Positions 25,101 to 33,716 of a DNA stretch of 43,479 nt are shown piece after piece. This stretch comes from DATLYB01 sp964502525 (GTDB lineage: Bacteria > Bacteroidota > Bacteroidia > Chitinophagales > CAIOSU01): assembly GCA_964502525.1 (NCBI GenBank), contig CAZCXH010000022.1, forward strand, positions 1-43,479, in the 5' to 3' direction. The notes beneath the pieces are model-generated. The model saw nothing but the letters and a program-made list of their open reading frames with translations. It had not been told where the DNA came from and did not search any database. Each line of letters starts with the position of its first letter. Within the stretch, counting starts at the first letter, position 1. The translations under genes and the position numbers were made by a program.

Positions 25101-25882
25101 CCGTTGGTCAAAATGGATGTTCGGGCACTGCCACCGCAACCGTTGCGGATAATACGGTGTCCTTTACGGTTACCGTTGCGGTTAATAATCCCGCTACAAC
25201 GTGCTACAATGGATCGGTATCCGCTGTCACCACTCCATCGCTTACTTCCCCAACCTATTCATGGAGCAACGGAGCGACAACATCGGTTGTGAACAACCTT
25301 CCCGGAGGCGCATATTCGGTAACCGTCACCAATGAAGGCTGCACTGCCTCCGGAAACGGCACGGTGCCGGATAACACCAACCCTCCGAATGTTACGGCAA
25401 GCGCAACGGATGAAACTTCAGCCGCAGCCAATGATGGAACAGCCACTGCAGCGGCAAACGGTGGTGGCGGAGGCTACACGTATTTATGGAGCAATGGCGG
25501 CACGTCAGTCACCATTACAGGATTGAATGCAGGTTCTTATTCCGTGACTGTCACCGACAATGCAAACTGCACGGCTTCGGCTTCTGCCACGGTCGGAACC
25601 ACGAATGTCGGTATCGGTGATTTGAGTGACGTGCAGAGTTTCACGTTGTTCCCAAACCCCGCAACGGACGTTGTCAATGTCAAGCTCGAATTGTCAGAGG
25701 CGAAAGACATTTCAATAAGCTGGCATAATATATTGGGTGAAAAAGTGATGGAAACCGCTACCATCCATGTAAAATCACTTGAACAGCGATTTGATTTCGC
25801 TTCTTACCCGCAGGGGATATACCTCGCAAGAGTGAAGGTTGGCAGGGAAGAGATTACGGAAAGAATTACGCTGGTGAGATAA
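22121..25882 (+). CDS. SprB-repeat adhesin with T9SS sorting domain
   Basis: A product of about 1253 residues; starts at 22121 or 22127 both place a signal peptide (KKLLTFTCIFCMAIILNKASA) at the N-terminus. Two copies of a domain of about 200 residues, each opening with CDT-x-(T/S)-NV and containing GDVSKADYFAN-like and AGDTVALFTDTIGS phrases, are separated by one SprB repeat. Nine further SprB repeats follow, each with a GTxPYxYSWSNGxTT core and a GxYSVTVTDxxGC end. The last about 85 residues (FTLFPNPATDVV ... GIYLARVKVG) form a type A T9SS sorting domain. SprB proteins are mobile surface adhesins in gliding Bacteroidota; gliding itself is not shown here. A strong terminator follows at 25910-25938. 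No clear promoter word was found. Confidence 0.93.
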   Translation: MIMKKLLTFTCIFCMAIILNKASAQTCDTVTNVGNIGAGGFVVYINPAGGYLAGHNSYGDISKADFFANSTPNAEVTGAFYFFGVAEFANAASSITAAVWDNSGTAGSPGTMIASETVLISDIATDVANTLPTYVQFDPPATVSGNYYVGITFTYAAGDTVALFTDTIGSNTPTAWEQWADSTWTAYTSSWGSAVDIAHLILPIICSSSPPCNLSATASATPITVIGGSDGTATATPIGGTAPYSYSWSNGGTTQTITGLTADFYSVTVSDQSGCTTSALTTVGSPPSNCDTISNVSTVGPGGFVIYIDNSSGGGGYLSGHNGYGDVSKADYFANTSPVEVTSAYYFFGVAQYGGPGSTITAAVWDNTGTGGSPGSIIASETLLISDIAQDVANGLPTVVPFSPPAITSGDFYVGITFGYGAGDTVALFTDTIGSGTPTGWEEWDPAVGGGWFAYADTLSYGIDIAHVIVPVVCPSSCPTITVTTTATNSICTNSNGTATASASGGTGPYTYSWSNGQTGATATGLSAGVTYSVTATDANNCNGVGSASVTATVTALNVTVTTTDNTACTPPDNGVANAAVSGGTMPYNFTWSNSATTQSISGLSSGTYSVVVFDANGCSGNGSNTVADNPPTVVVTTSSTPNSQCGNPNGTAAANAAGAVSYQWNDANNQTTQTATGLGGGTYSVTVTDGSGCTGSAAVTVGSSTPAITASVVSSTQNTSCATPNGSAVVAASGGAAPYVYNWSNGQSGDSLRNVAGGDYFVIITDANLCTGIDTVSISSTTPVINVSVATVNSSFCANPDGSATASATGGSGPYTYSWSSGQAGAMITGLAAGTYIVTAADNNQCTGTGNGTVIGPPPLSISITPTSVTSCSVANGSAAATASGGSGNYSYSWSNGQTGSNATGLAAGSHQVTATDATSGCTVSGNTIIGTNTPTVSVNIDSIRNNTNCVTPNGLAVASASGGASPYIYSWSNGQTGPSASGLADGVYNVTAVGQNGCSGTATATVADNTVSFTVTVAVNNPATTCYNGSVSAVTTPSLTSPTYSWSNGATTSVVNNLPGGAYSVTVTNEGCTASGNGTVPDNTNPPNVTASATDETSAAANDGTATAAANGGGGGYTYLWSNGGTSVTITGLNAGSYSVTVTDNANCTASASATVGTTNVGIGDLSDVQSFTLFPNPATDVVNVKLELSEAKDISISWHNILGEKVMETATIHVKSLEQRFDFASYPQGIYLARVKVGREEITERITLVR

Positions 25883-25909
25883 GAATCTGAAATTCATTGA
25901 AAATAAGAA

Positions 25910-25938
25910 AGCCGTTTCCGGTTGGAAACGGCTTTTTT
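25910..25938 (+). terminator. Rho-independent terminator after the SprB-repeat gene
   Basis: AGCCGTTTCC (25910-25919) pairs perfectly with GGAAACGGCT (25924-25933) around a 4-base loop, followed by a run of Ts. It sits 27 bases after the stop codon. Confidence 0.92.
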
Positions 25939-25959
25939 ATTTCCCGACTTTTTTCAGGA

Positions 25960-25967
25960 TATTTTTG
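25960..25967 (+). promoter_or_regulatory. TAnnTTTG promoter word before the GT-C/TPR gene
   Basis: TATTTTTG matches the -7 consensus and ends 12 bases before the ATG at 25980, leaving a short leader. It lies just after the terminator of the previous gene. Confidence 0.55.
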
Positions 25968-25979
25968 CGTTCCGAATCC

Positions 25980-28334
25980 ATGAACCGAAAAGACAAGCGC
26001 AAGGAAGCCGAGCAGCGCAAGCAAACCGTTGCGTCCATTCGGCAGCCGCCTGACAAAAACATTTTTAAGCTCCAGGCTCTGATAGTGTTTGTTTTTGGCT
26101 TCCTGCTTTATGCCAACACCATCGGACATGATTACGCGGTTGACGACACCATCGTCATCACAAAAAATACGCTCACCAAACAAGGATTGAAAGGCATCCC
26201 GCAGATCATGACCACCGATGCGTTCTATGGTTTTTTCGGGGAAGGCTATAAACTGGTGGAAGGGGGAAGATACCGTCCGCTTTCGATAGTCACATTTGCA
26301 ATCGAATATGAGTTTTTCGGGCTGAACCCGCATATCAGCCACGCAATCAATGTTTTCCTGTTTGCGCTGATGTGCGCACTGATATTTTTTCTTCTTGCAG
26401 AATTGCTTCAGACCAAAGTTCCTGCCGCTCTCAACTGGAATATTCCGCTTATTGCAGCGCTATTGTTTGCCGCGCATCCCATACATACGGAAGTTGTAGC
26501 CAACATCAAAGGGCGCGATGAGATAATGGGAATGCTCGGTGCGTTGCTCACGCTTTATTGCGCAGTGCTTTTCGTAAAAAGGGAGAATGTTATTTTTCTG
26601 CTGCTTGCATTCCTAAGCTTCGTTTTTGCGCTTTTCTCGAAAGAAAATGCTATTACCTATCTCGCAGTGGTTCCGCTCACCTTTTATTTCTTTACCAACG
26701 CGGATGTCAAAAAACATTTGATTGTAGCTATTCCGATGCTGGCGCTTGCAGGAGTCTATGTGGTGATGAGGCAGAAATTTACCGGGCTTGAACTGGGGCA
26801 GTCATCGCCTGAAATCCTGAACAACCCTTTTGTAGGTTCGACCACTTCGGAAAGACTTGCCACCGTGGCATACAGTTTTTGGGAATACATCCGCCTTTTG
26901 TTGTTCCCGCATCCGCTCACGCATGATTATTACTACAACCAGGTGCCTATTATCAACTGGAACAGTCCAAAAGCGATCCTGTCACTGATTGCGAACCTCG
27001 CCATCATTGCTTTTGCCGTGAAGGGGCTGTTCTCGAGAAATATTTTCTCTTATGCGGTTCTCTATCATTATACCACGATTTCCATCGTCTCAAATATCCC
27101 GTTTACGGTAGGCGTAATAATGAATGAGCGCTTCCTTTTCATCCCTTCGCTCGGCTTTTGCCTGATTCTCGCGCTGTTTCTCGTACAGCTAACGAATTAT
27201 TTTAAAGATAAAAGTATCGGCTATCAGAAAGTTCTGAATCCGAAATTATTGTCAATGATTATGATTGGGATTCTTGCCGGATATTCGGTGAAAGCTTATT
27301 TGCGCAACCTCGACTGGAAGGATGACTTCACATTGTTCAGGCAAGATTACCTGAATTCACCTGGCAGCGCCAAAATCCGCAATGCGTTGGGCGGGGAGTA
27401 TCTTACGCAATCAGACAAACCGGGACTGGATCCCAAGGTCAAAAACGAGTATATCAGACAGGCAGCCAAAGTGCTGGGCGAAGCATTGAAAATATATCCG
27501 GATTACATGAATGCGTTGCTGTTGATGGGCAACGCCAAATACAAGATCAATGACTCGCTGCCGGAAGCTGTTTATTATTACAAGCGAACGCTTCAAATGA
27601 AACCTGAATATTTTGAGGGGAACTTTAACCTCGGCTGCGTGCTGCTGGAAAAAAAACACGAAGCCGAGTCAATTCCCTATTTCAGAAAAGCATACAAAGT
27701 AAAACCGGAAAAGTTTGAAGCGGCTTATAACCTTGCGGAAGCGTATTTCAAAACTAATCAGCCTGACTCCGCCATCATTTATTACAAGAAGGTAATTCCA
27801 TTGGTGAGCAATGACGTGAAGCGGCAGGCGTTATGCAATTACAAGATCGGGTTGTGTTACGGGAAGAATAAAGATTTGGAAAACTCGGTGAACTATATGT
27901 CAAGGGCGTTTGAGCTGGATCCCACCAAATTCAGCAATGAGGAAATTGACGATCCTGATTTTGCAATACAGGTTTATACCAATCTTCTTGGCAGGACCAA
28001 TGATACCAGGCGGCAGGCATTGTTCTATTACAAAATCGGGCTATGCTACGGAAAAATGAAAAACGATTTCGACAATGCTATCGCTAATATCATCAAAGCA
28101 ACCGAGCTTGATCCCAAAAACAGCAGCCTCTATGAGGATCTCGGGGTAGCATACGGCTTCAAGCAGGATTATCAAAACGCGCTGCGCGCATTCGAGAAAG
28201 CCCTGGAAATAAATCCGAAATACTCCAAGATATACTACAACCTCGGCATCACTTACAAGCAAATCGGGCAGGATGACAAGGCGAACGAATATTTTGCCAG
28301 GCAAAAAAAACTGGAAGCCGAAGAGAAATTGTAA
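25980..28334 (+). CDS. TMTC-like membrane protein: GT-C-type core plus C-terminal TPRs
   Basis: About 784 residues from the ATG at 25980; an upstream TTG at 25965 is less likely. After a basic cytoplasmic start, the N-terminal half has about ten hydrophobic segments. The first loop carries DYAVDDTIVI (residues 51-60), a likely paired-acidic motif of the GT-C glycosyltransferases, and a later loop has AAHPIHTEVVANIKGRDE, typical of the DUF1736/TMTC group. From about residue 495, at least five tetratricopeptide repeats follow (for example NALLLMGNAKYKI and FEGNFNLGCVLLEKK). TMTC proteins are O-mannosyltransferases in animals; bacterial members are uncharacterised. The substrate may be one of the large secreted proteins in this window, but nothing in the sequence proves it. 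Confidence 0.8.
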   Translation: MNRKDKRKEAEQRKQTVASIRQPPDKNIFKLQALIVFVFGFLLYANTIGHDYAVDDTIVITKNTLTKQGLKGIPQIMTTDAFYGFFGEGYKLVEGGRYRPLSIVTFAIEYEFFGLNPHISHAINVFLFALMCALIFFLLAELLQTKVPAALNWNIPLIAALLFAAHPIHTEVVANIKGRDEIMGMLGALLTLYCAVLFVKRENVIFLLLAFLSFVFALFSKENAITYLAVVPLTFYFFTNADVKKHLIVAIPMLALAGVYVVMRQKFTGLELGQSSPEILNNPFVGSTTSERLATVAYSFWEYIRLLLFPHPLTHDYYYNQVPIINWNSPKAILSLIANLAIIAFAVKGLFSRNIFSYAVLYHYTTISIVSNIPFTVGVIMNERFLFIPSLGFCLILALFLVQLTNYFKDKSIGYQKVLNPKLLSMIMIGILAGYSVKAYLRNLDWKDDFTLFRQDYLNSPGSAKIRNALGGEYLTQSDKPGLDPKVKNEYIRQAAKVLGEALKIYPDYMNALLLMGNAKYKINDSLPEAVYYYKRTLQMKPEYFEGNFNLGCVLLEKKHEAESIPYFRKAYKVKPEKFEAAYNLAEAYFKTNQPDSAIIYYKKVIPLVSNDVKRQALCNYKIGLCYGKNKDLENSVNYMSRAFELDPTKFSNEEIDDPDFAIQVYTNLLGRTNDTRRQALFYYKIGLCYGKMKNDFDNAIANIIKATELDPKNSSLYEDLGVAYGFKQDYQNALRAFEKALEINPKYSKIYYNLGITYKQIGQDDKANEYFARQKKLEAEEKL

Positions 28335-28409
28335 GATTCTCAAAAACAACCGCTGGGTTACCTCGTTTTTTTTGTGAATAACTCCCCTCCTCCCTCGCTG
28401 AATTGGAAA

Positions 28410-28417
28410 TAATTTTG
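28410..28417 (+). promoter_or_regulatory. TAnnTTTG word directly before the GH3 fusion gene
   Basis: TAATTTTG is a perfect -7 match ending 4 bases before the ATG at 28422. This would give a leaderless or nearly leaderless mRNA. The usual -33 word is not at the standard distance. Confidence 0.4.
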
Positions 28418-28421
28418 AACG

Positions 28422-31370
28422 ATGCGGAAATTATTCCTGTGCGCCTGTGCTGTTGCCGCCATTTCGTCAGCGTTTTCGCAGGATATCATACAGATGTCCA
28501 TCGAGCGGATGCAGTTTCTTAAAGACAGGGAGCGCTGGGTGGATTCGATCTTCAATTCGTTGAACGATGAACAGCGCATCGCCCAGCTTTTCATGGTGGC
28601 GGCTTATTCCAACCGCGATGATAAACATAAGGAAGAAATTTCCTCCCTCATTAAAGAATATGGAATTGGCGGATTGATTTTTTTCCAGGGATCGCCAACC
28701 AGGCAGGCGCAACTTACGAATGACTATCAGCTCATCTCAAAAGTTCCTTTGCTGATCGCCATTGACGGTGAATGGGGGCTGGCGATGCGCCTCGACAGCA
28801 CCATCGCTTACCCGCGCCAGTTGACGCTTGGCGCCCATACCGACACAAAGCTGATTTATGAAATGGGAAGGGATATTGCGCGGCAGTGCAAGCGGATGGG
28901 GATTCAAATCAACTTCGCCCCGGTTGCAGACATTAATAATAATCCGAATAATCCTGTCATCAATGATCGTTCGTTCGGAGAAGACAAGCTGAGTGTTTCG
29001 CTGAAAGCGCTGGCATATATGGACGGCATGCAAAGCGAGGGTGTGATGGCGTGCGCGAAGCATTTCCCCGGGCATGGCGACACCGATACCGATTCGCATC
29101 TTGCGCTCCCTGTAATAAATTCCGACAGGCAAAGGCTCGATGAAGTGGAGTTGTACCCATTCAAAGTCCTTATCAATAACGGTGTTCAGAGCATAATGGC
29201 AGCGCACCTGTTCGTTCCGCAATTGGACAGCACTCCGAAGCTTGCCAGCTCTCTCTCTTCAAAGGTGGTTGCCGGCTTGCTGAAAAAAGAACTTGGTTTC
29301 AGCGGACTTGTTTTTTCCGATGCGCTGAACATGAAAGGCGTCAGCAATTTTTACAAGCCGGGTGAAGTTGATTTGAAAGCATTTCAGGCAGGCAATGACG
29401 TAATGCTTTTTTCCGAAGACGTTCCGAGGGCAGTGAAAATGTTTTCGAACGGATTGAAAAACGGAAGCATCAAAAAGGAAAATTTATATGCAAGCGTTAG
29501 AAAAATCCTTACAGCGAAGTATGATGCAGGGCTGAATGACCGGAAACCTGTTCTTACGAAGAATTTGACAGCGGACCTCAATCAGACGTATTCCCTGTGG
29601 CTGCGGCAGCGGCTGTTTGAAGACGCCATGACCTTGCTGGTCAATAAGGACAGCTTGATTCCTTTTCATCGCCTTGATACACTCACGTTTGCATCAATTT
29701 CCATAGGAGCAAAAGAGCAAACTCCTTTTCAGGACATGCTTGGCAATTATGCTCCGTTCAATCACTTTCAAATAAGCAAAGACGCAGGAGAAGGGTTCGG
29801 AAATTTAATCGGCAGACTCTCGGAATATAAAGTGGTGATAGCGGGAATTCATGACATGAACAGGCAGTCCGGCAAGAATTTTGGGATATCGGATGCTTCG
29901 GTGAATTTCCTTCGGGAGCTTGCTCAAAAAACAAAGGTGGTGGTCGCGGTTTTTGGCAATCCTTACAGCCTTAAACATTTTGAAAATTTTGATTGTTTGC
30001 TGGAAGCCTATGAGGATCAGCCTTCTGCCCAGCAGGCAGCGGCACAGGTTTTATTCGGGGGGATATCTGCAAAAGGGCAGTTGCCGGTTACCGCATCGGA
30101 AAAATTCAAATCGGGAATGGGACTCACTACCCCTTCTCCTTCACGCTTCAAATACACTTTTCCGGAGGAGGTTGGCATTGAAAGCGCCTACCTGTCGGCA
30201 ATTGACAGCATCGCATTAGAGGCCATCGGGGACAAAGCCATGCCCGGGTGCCAGGTGCTCGTTGCTAAAAATGGAAAAGTGATTTACAACAAAGCTTTTG
30301 GCAAAGCCACTTATAATGCCAACCCCGTCAGGACAACAGATATCTATGACCTGGCTTCCATCACCAAGATTGCCGCCACCACGATTTCGCTCATGAGACT
30401 GTATGATGAGCGGAAGTTTCAACTCAACCGCACCCTTGGCGACTATATTTCCGGTCTTGAAAGCAGCGAGTTAAAAAACCTGGTGGTGAAAGACGTGCTT
30501 CTGCATCAGGCAGGGCTGAAGAGCTGGATACCGTTCTATATGAACACACTTGCCGATTCGGTGTATCCGAAATATTATTCCAAAGAAAAAACAGATCCCT
30601 ATATCATAGAAGTGGCGAAGGAAATGTATATGAACAAAGCCGGTATTGACAGCATTTATCGGCAGATTTTCACTTCAAAGCTGAACCCCAAGAAGGATTA
30701 TTTGTATAGTGACCTGGGATTTTACCTGTTCAGGAATATAGTGGAGAAACTATCCGGAGAGACTTTTGAAAATTTCACCGGCAGAACATTCTACATGCCG
30801 CTTGGGCTTTCAACAATGACATTCAACCCTCTGAAAAAATTTCCCGCAGAGAGAATCGTGCCGACAGAAAATGACAAGACCTTCCGCAAGCAATTGCTGC
30901 AAGGCTATGTGCACGACCCGGGCGCAGCCATGTTAGGAGGAGTATGCGGACATGCCGGGTTGTTTTCTGATGCCAATGATCTCGCAATCCTCATGCAGAT
31001 GCTGCTGAACAGAGGCGAATATGGAGGAGAACGCTACCTGAACCCAACCACTGTTTCGCTGTTCACAAGAAAGCAGGAAACAAAAAACCGAAGAGGATTG
31101 GGCTTCGACAAGCCGGAGCCGGATATCTATAAACCCAAATCAACCGCCACTGACGCCTCGCCCCGCACCTTCGGACACTCCGGCTTCACGGGCACCTGCG
31201 TTTGGGCAGACCCCGACCATGAATTGATTTATGTTTTTCTTTCCAACCGCATTCATCCTTCAGCGGACAACCAAAAGCTGATTCAGAAAAATATTCGCAC
31301 GGTGATTCACCAGGCGATATATGATGCGATGAAGAAAAGCGAGAATGGGGACATAACGAAAAGCGAATAA
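28422..31370 (+). CDS. GH3 beta-N-acetylhexosaminidase fused to a serine beta-lactamase-fold domain
   Basis: 982 residues with a signal peptide (1-19). The GH3 barrel holds KHFPGHGDTDTDSH at 213-226, the NagZ-type His/Asp loop, and the nucleophile Asp300 in FSDALNMKGV. A C-terminal GH3-like alpha/beta segment follows to about residue 580. From about 590 the protein becomes a class C beta-lactamase/PBP4*-like serine hydrolase, with S646-x2-K649, Y762-S-D and H919-S-G-F-T-G. Both active sites look intact. The fusion is familiar in Bacteroidota and suggests coupled trimming of peptidoglycan glycan and peptide or ester bonds outside the cytoplasm. bshA follows 66 bases later with its own promoter word. 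Confidence 0.92.
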   Translation: MRKLFLCACAVAAISSAFSQDIIQMSIERMQFLKDRERWVDSIFNSLNDEQRIAQLFMVAAYSNRDDKHKEEISSLIKEYGIGGLIFFQGSPTRQAQLTNDYQLISKVPLLIAIDGEWGLAMRLDSTIAYPRQLTLGAHTDTKLIYEMGRDIARQCKRMGIQINFAPVADINNNPNNPVINDRSFGEDKLSVSLKALAYMDGMQSEGVMACAKHFPGHGDTDTDSHLALPVINSDRQRLDEVELYPFKVLINNGVQSIMAAHLFVPQLDSTPKLASSLSSKVVAGLLKKELGFSGLVFSDALNMKGVSNFYKPGEVDLKAFQAGNDVMLFSEDVPRAVKMFSNGLKNGSIKKENLYASVRKILTAKYDAGLNDRKPVLTKNLTADLNQTYSLWLRQRLFEDAMTLLVNKDSLIPFHRLDTLTFASISIGAKEQTPFQDMLGNYAPFNHFQISKDAGEGFGNLIGRLSEYKVVIAGIHDMNRQSGKNFGISDASVNFLRELAQKTKVVVAVFGNPYSLKHFENFDCLLEAYEDQPSAQQAAAQVLFGGISAKGQLPVTASEKFKSGMGLTTPSPSRFKYTFPEEVGIESAYLSAIDSIALEAIGDKAMPGCQVLVAKNGKVIYNKAFGKATYNANPVRTTDIYDLASITKIAATTISLMRLYDERKFQLNRTLGDYISGLESSELKNLVVKDVLLHQAGLKSWIPFYMNTLADSVYPKYYSKEKTDPYIIEVAKEMYMNKAGIDSIYRQIFTSKLNPKKDYLYSDLGFYLFRNIVEKLSGETFENFTGRTFYMPLGLSTMTFNPLKKFPAERIVPTENDKTFRKQLLQGYVHDPGAAMLGGVCGHAGLFSDANDLAILMQMLLNRGEYGGERYLNPTTVSLFTRKQETKNRRGLGFDKPEPDIYKPKSTATDASPRTFGHSGFTGTCVWADPDHELIYVFLSNRIHPSADNQKLIQKNIRTVIHQAIYDAMKKSENGDITKSE

Positions 31371-31405
31371 CGCTTTTGCCGCTGAAATCAGCGTATCATT
31401 TGAAC

Positions 31406-31413
31406 TAAATTTG
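31406..31413 (+). promoter_or_regulatory. TAnnTTTG promoter word before bshA
   Basis: TAAATTTG is a perfect match located 23 bases before the bshA ATG, which leaves a normal short leader. Confidence 0.55.
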
Positions 31414-31436
31414 TTCCTTTCTGCTTAACTGTATCA

Positions 31437-32588
31437 ATGAAAATCGGAATTGTATGTTATCCCACGTATGGCGGCAGCGGTGTGGTGGCAACCGAACTGG
31501 GTCTTGGCTTGGCGAATAAAGGTTATGATGTTCATTTCATCGCATCACAGCAACCAGCGCGCCTCAACTCATTCCACTCCAATATTTTTTTCCATGAAGT
31601 CCGGATTGAAACTACCTATCCGTTGTTTGAATATCCGCCCTATGAAACCGTTCTCACAAGCAAATTGGTGGATGTAGTCAGGCACGAAAAGCTGGATTTG
31701 CTCCATGTTCATTATGCGATTCCTCATGCCTCAGCCGCTTACCTGGCCAAACAGATAGTCCGGGACGAAGGCATTCGCGTTTCGGTAATTACCACCCTGC
31801 ACGGAACGGACATCACGCTGGTCGGAAAAGACGCCACATATGCTCCGGTTGTGACGTTTTCAATCAATCATTCTGACGGCATCACGGCCGTGTCCCAAAA
31901 TCTGAAAGACGAAACTTATCAGCATTTTGACATCAAGAATGGCATAGAAGTCATTCCAAACTTCATTGACTTCACGCGTTTCAGAAAAACAGACAAGGAG
32001 CATTTTAAAAAGGCTGTTGCTCCAAATGGAGAAAAAGTTCTAATACATGTTTCCAACTTCAGAAGGGTTAAGCGGGTGGATGACGCGGTAAAGGTTTTTA
32101 AAAAGCTTCACGAAATGATGCCGGCAAAGCTGCTGCTGGTAGGAGATGGCCCAGACCGTCCGCGCATTGAGGAGATGTGCCGCAAAACCGCCATCTGCCA
32201 CGATATCCGTTTTCTTGGGAAGCAAGACCCGGTGGAAGAGTTGCTGGCGATTTCAGATTTGTTTCTGATGCCTTCAGAAAGCGAAAGCTTCGGACTTGCT
32301 GCCCTGGAAGCGATGGCGTGCCAGGTACCGGTGATTTCATCGAATGCGGGCGGTATTCCGGAAATTAATATTCATGGAAAAACAGGCTACCTCAGCAAGG
32401 TGGGCGATGTGGATGACATGGCGAAGAATGCGTTTGTGATTCTGAGCAGCGATGAAGCGCTGAAACAATTCCGCCATAATGCCTATGAAAGATCGAAGGA
32501 ATTTGATATAGAAAAAATCCTGCCGCAGTATGAGCAATATTATCAGAGAGTGCTTGCTGCTTCCGAGATCCTGACGTTTAAAGTTTAG
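31437..32588 (+). CDS. bshA: N-acetyl-alpha-D-glucosaminyl L-malate synthase, bacillithiol pathway
   Basis: GT4-family retaining glycosyltransferase that joins UDP-GlcNAc to L-malate, the first step of bacillithiol synthesis in the cytoplasm. The start MKIGIVCYPTYGGSGVVATELGLGLA is diagnostic. HVHYAIPHASAAYLA and TLHGTDITLVG follow in the acceptor half. In the nucleotide-sugar half, SESESFGLAALEAMAC contains the GT4 E-x7-E pattern and is followed by SSNAGGIPE. The 383-residue length is normal. The other bsh genes are not in this window. It has its own promoter word, converges with the methyltransferase gene downstream, and no terminator is obvious in the 32-base gap. Confidence 0.95.
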   Translation: MKIGIVCYPTYGGSGVVATELGLGLANKGYDVHFIASQQPARLNSFHSNIFFHEVRIETTYPLFEYPPYETVLTSKLVDVVRHEKLDLLHVHYAIPHASAAYLAKQIVRDEGIRVSVITTLHGTDITLVGKDATYAPVVTFSINHSDGITAVSQNLKDETYQHFDIKNGIEVIPNFIDFTRFRKTDKEHFKKAVAPNGEKVLIHVSNFRRVKRVDDAVKVFKKLHEMMPAKLLLVGDGPDRPRIEEMCRKTAICHDIRFLGKQDPVEELLAISDLFLMPSESESFGLAALEAMACQVPVISSNAGGIPEINIHGKTGYLSKVGDVDDMAKNAFVILSSDEALKQFRHNAYERSKEFDIEKILPQYEQYYQRVLAASEILTFKV

Positions 32589-32620
32589 TTTAGTGGAAGG
32601 CTGTTCCTGGCTTCTGAACC

Positions 32621-33640
32621 CTAATTTTTTATCACCTCCAGAATATTCAACGGTGAAGGCGTTGGATAAACTTTAACAAGTTTCAATTCTGCACTGGCAA
32701 AAAGGTTTCGGTATTCCTCTTCGGTGCGCTCCATACCGCCCGTCATCACGAGCATGTTGATGTCGAGCAGCTTTCCGATTTGAGGTTCGTTCATCCCGGC
32801 AATTACTCCTTCGATTACCAGAAGTTTTGACTTAGGCGTCAGCACGGTTGCAATATTTTTCAGAATGATATTGCACTTCTCATCATCCCAGTCGTGAATT
32901 ACCACCTTCATGATGTAAGCATCGCCACCGGCAGGCACTGATTTGAAAAAATCTCCGCCTGCTACCTGAACGCGGTCTGCAACGCCACGGCTTTTTAGAA
33001 TGCCGTCCGCATGCGTTGTTACATAAGGCTCGTCAAACAAAATTCCCTTGGCTGTTTTGTTGGTGTTCAGGATATGAGCCAGCAACGAGCCATTACCGCC
33101 ACCTACATCCACAATCGTCTTGAACTGAGACCAGTCGTAACTTGGCACTACCGCCATGTTGAATCCCTCCGAAAGCCCGGTCATCGCTTTCATGAAATTT
33201 TCCCCGTCCTCCTTATTTTTTTGGTAGTATTCCCAGATATTCTCTCCTGCGATTTCGTCAAATGCTTTTTCACCGGTGCGAACGGCATGAAGCAAGTTTC
33301 CCCATCCGCGGTAATGATCCTGGCCAAGCTCTGCTATGGCGAGCCATCTCATGCTCGCAGGAATATCGCTGCGCAAAAATTCACTCACCGGGGTGTTGGC
33401 AAACGTGCGCGGCTGCGTTTCTGTGAATAGCCCCGAGCTCGCCAATGCCCGCATCAAACGATAAAGCGAAGGCGGATGACTGCCTGTGGCTTTGGCAATT
33501 TGCTCTACAGGTTTCGGACCGTCATTCAGAACATCGGCTACTCCAAGCTTTGCAGCAGCGTATGTGCACTGAGAGTTCCAGTAATCCGTGATGATTTTGA
33601 AAATAGCTAGCGCAGGGGCTTGTTTAAGGTCAGGTTGCAT
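32621..33640 (-). CDS. SAM-dependent O-methyltransferase (OMT family 2)
   Basis: 339 residues. The N-terminal winged-helix dimerisation domain (about 10-95) is recognised by TYAAAKLGVADVL and PPSLYRLMRALASSGLF. The methyltransferase domain has the SAM motif VDVGGGNGS at 178-186 and a candidate catalytic His249 in IHDWDDEK. Plant and bacterial relatives methylate hydroxyls of small aromatics such as hydroxyindole or caffeate. The natural substrate here is unknown. The gene lies between bshA (convergent) and the GT2 fusion gene (upstream, same strand). I see nothing around it that resembles a secondary-metabolite cluster. Confidence 0.88.
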   Translation of the reverse strand: MQPDLKQAPALAIFKIITDYWNSQCTYAAAKLGVADVLNDGPKPVEQIAKATGSHPPSLYRLMRALASSGLFTETQPRTFANTPVSEFLRSDIPASMRWLAIAELGQDHYRGWGNLLHAVRTGEKAFDEIAGENIWEYYQKNKEDGENFMKAMTGLSEGFNMAVVPSYDWSQFKTIVDVGGGNGSLLAHILNTNKTAKGILFDEPYVTTHADGILKSRGVADRVQVAGGDFFKSVPAGGDAYIMKVVIHDWDDEKCNIILKNIATVLTPKSKLLVIEGVIAGMNEPQIGKLLDINMLVMTGGMERTEEEYRNLFASAELKLVKVYPTPSPLNILEVIKN

Positions 33641-33716
33641 GGTTTGAAAATTTAGGGTGCTATTTTACAAAGAAAAGCAGGAACCACAAATTTTTATCTG
33701 TTAAAAAAAAGGAAAC

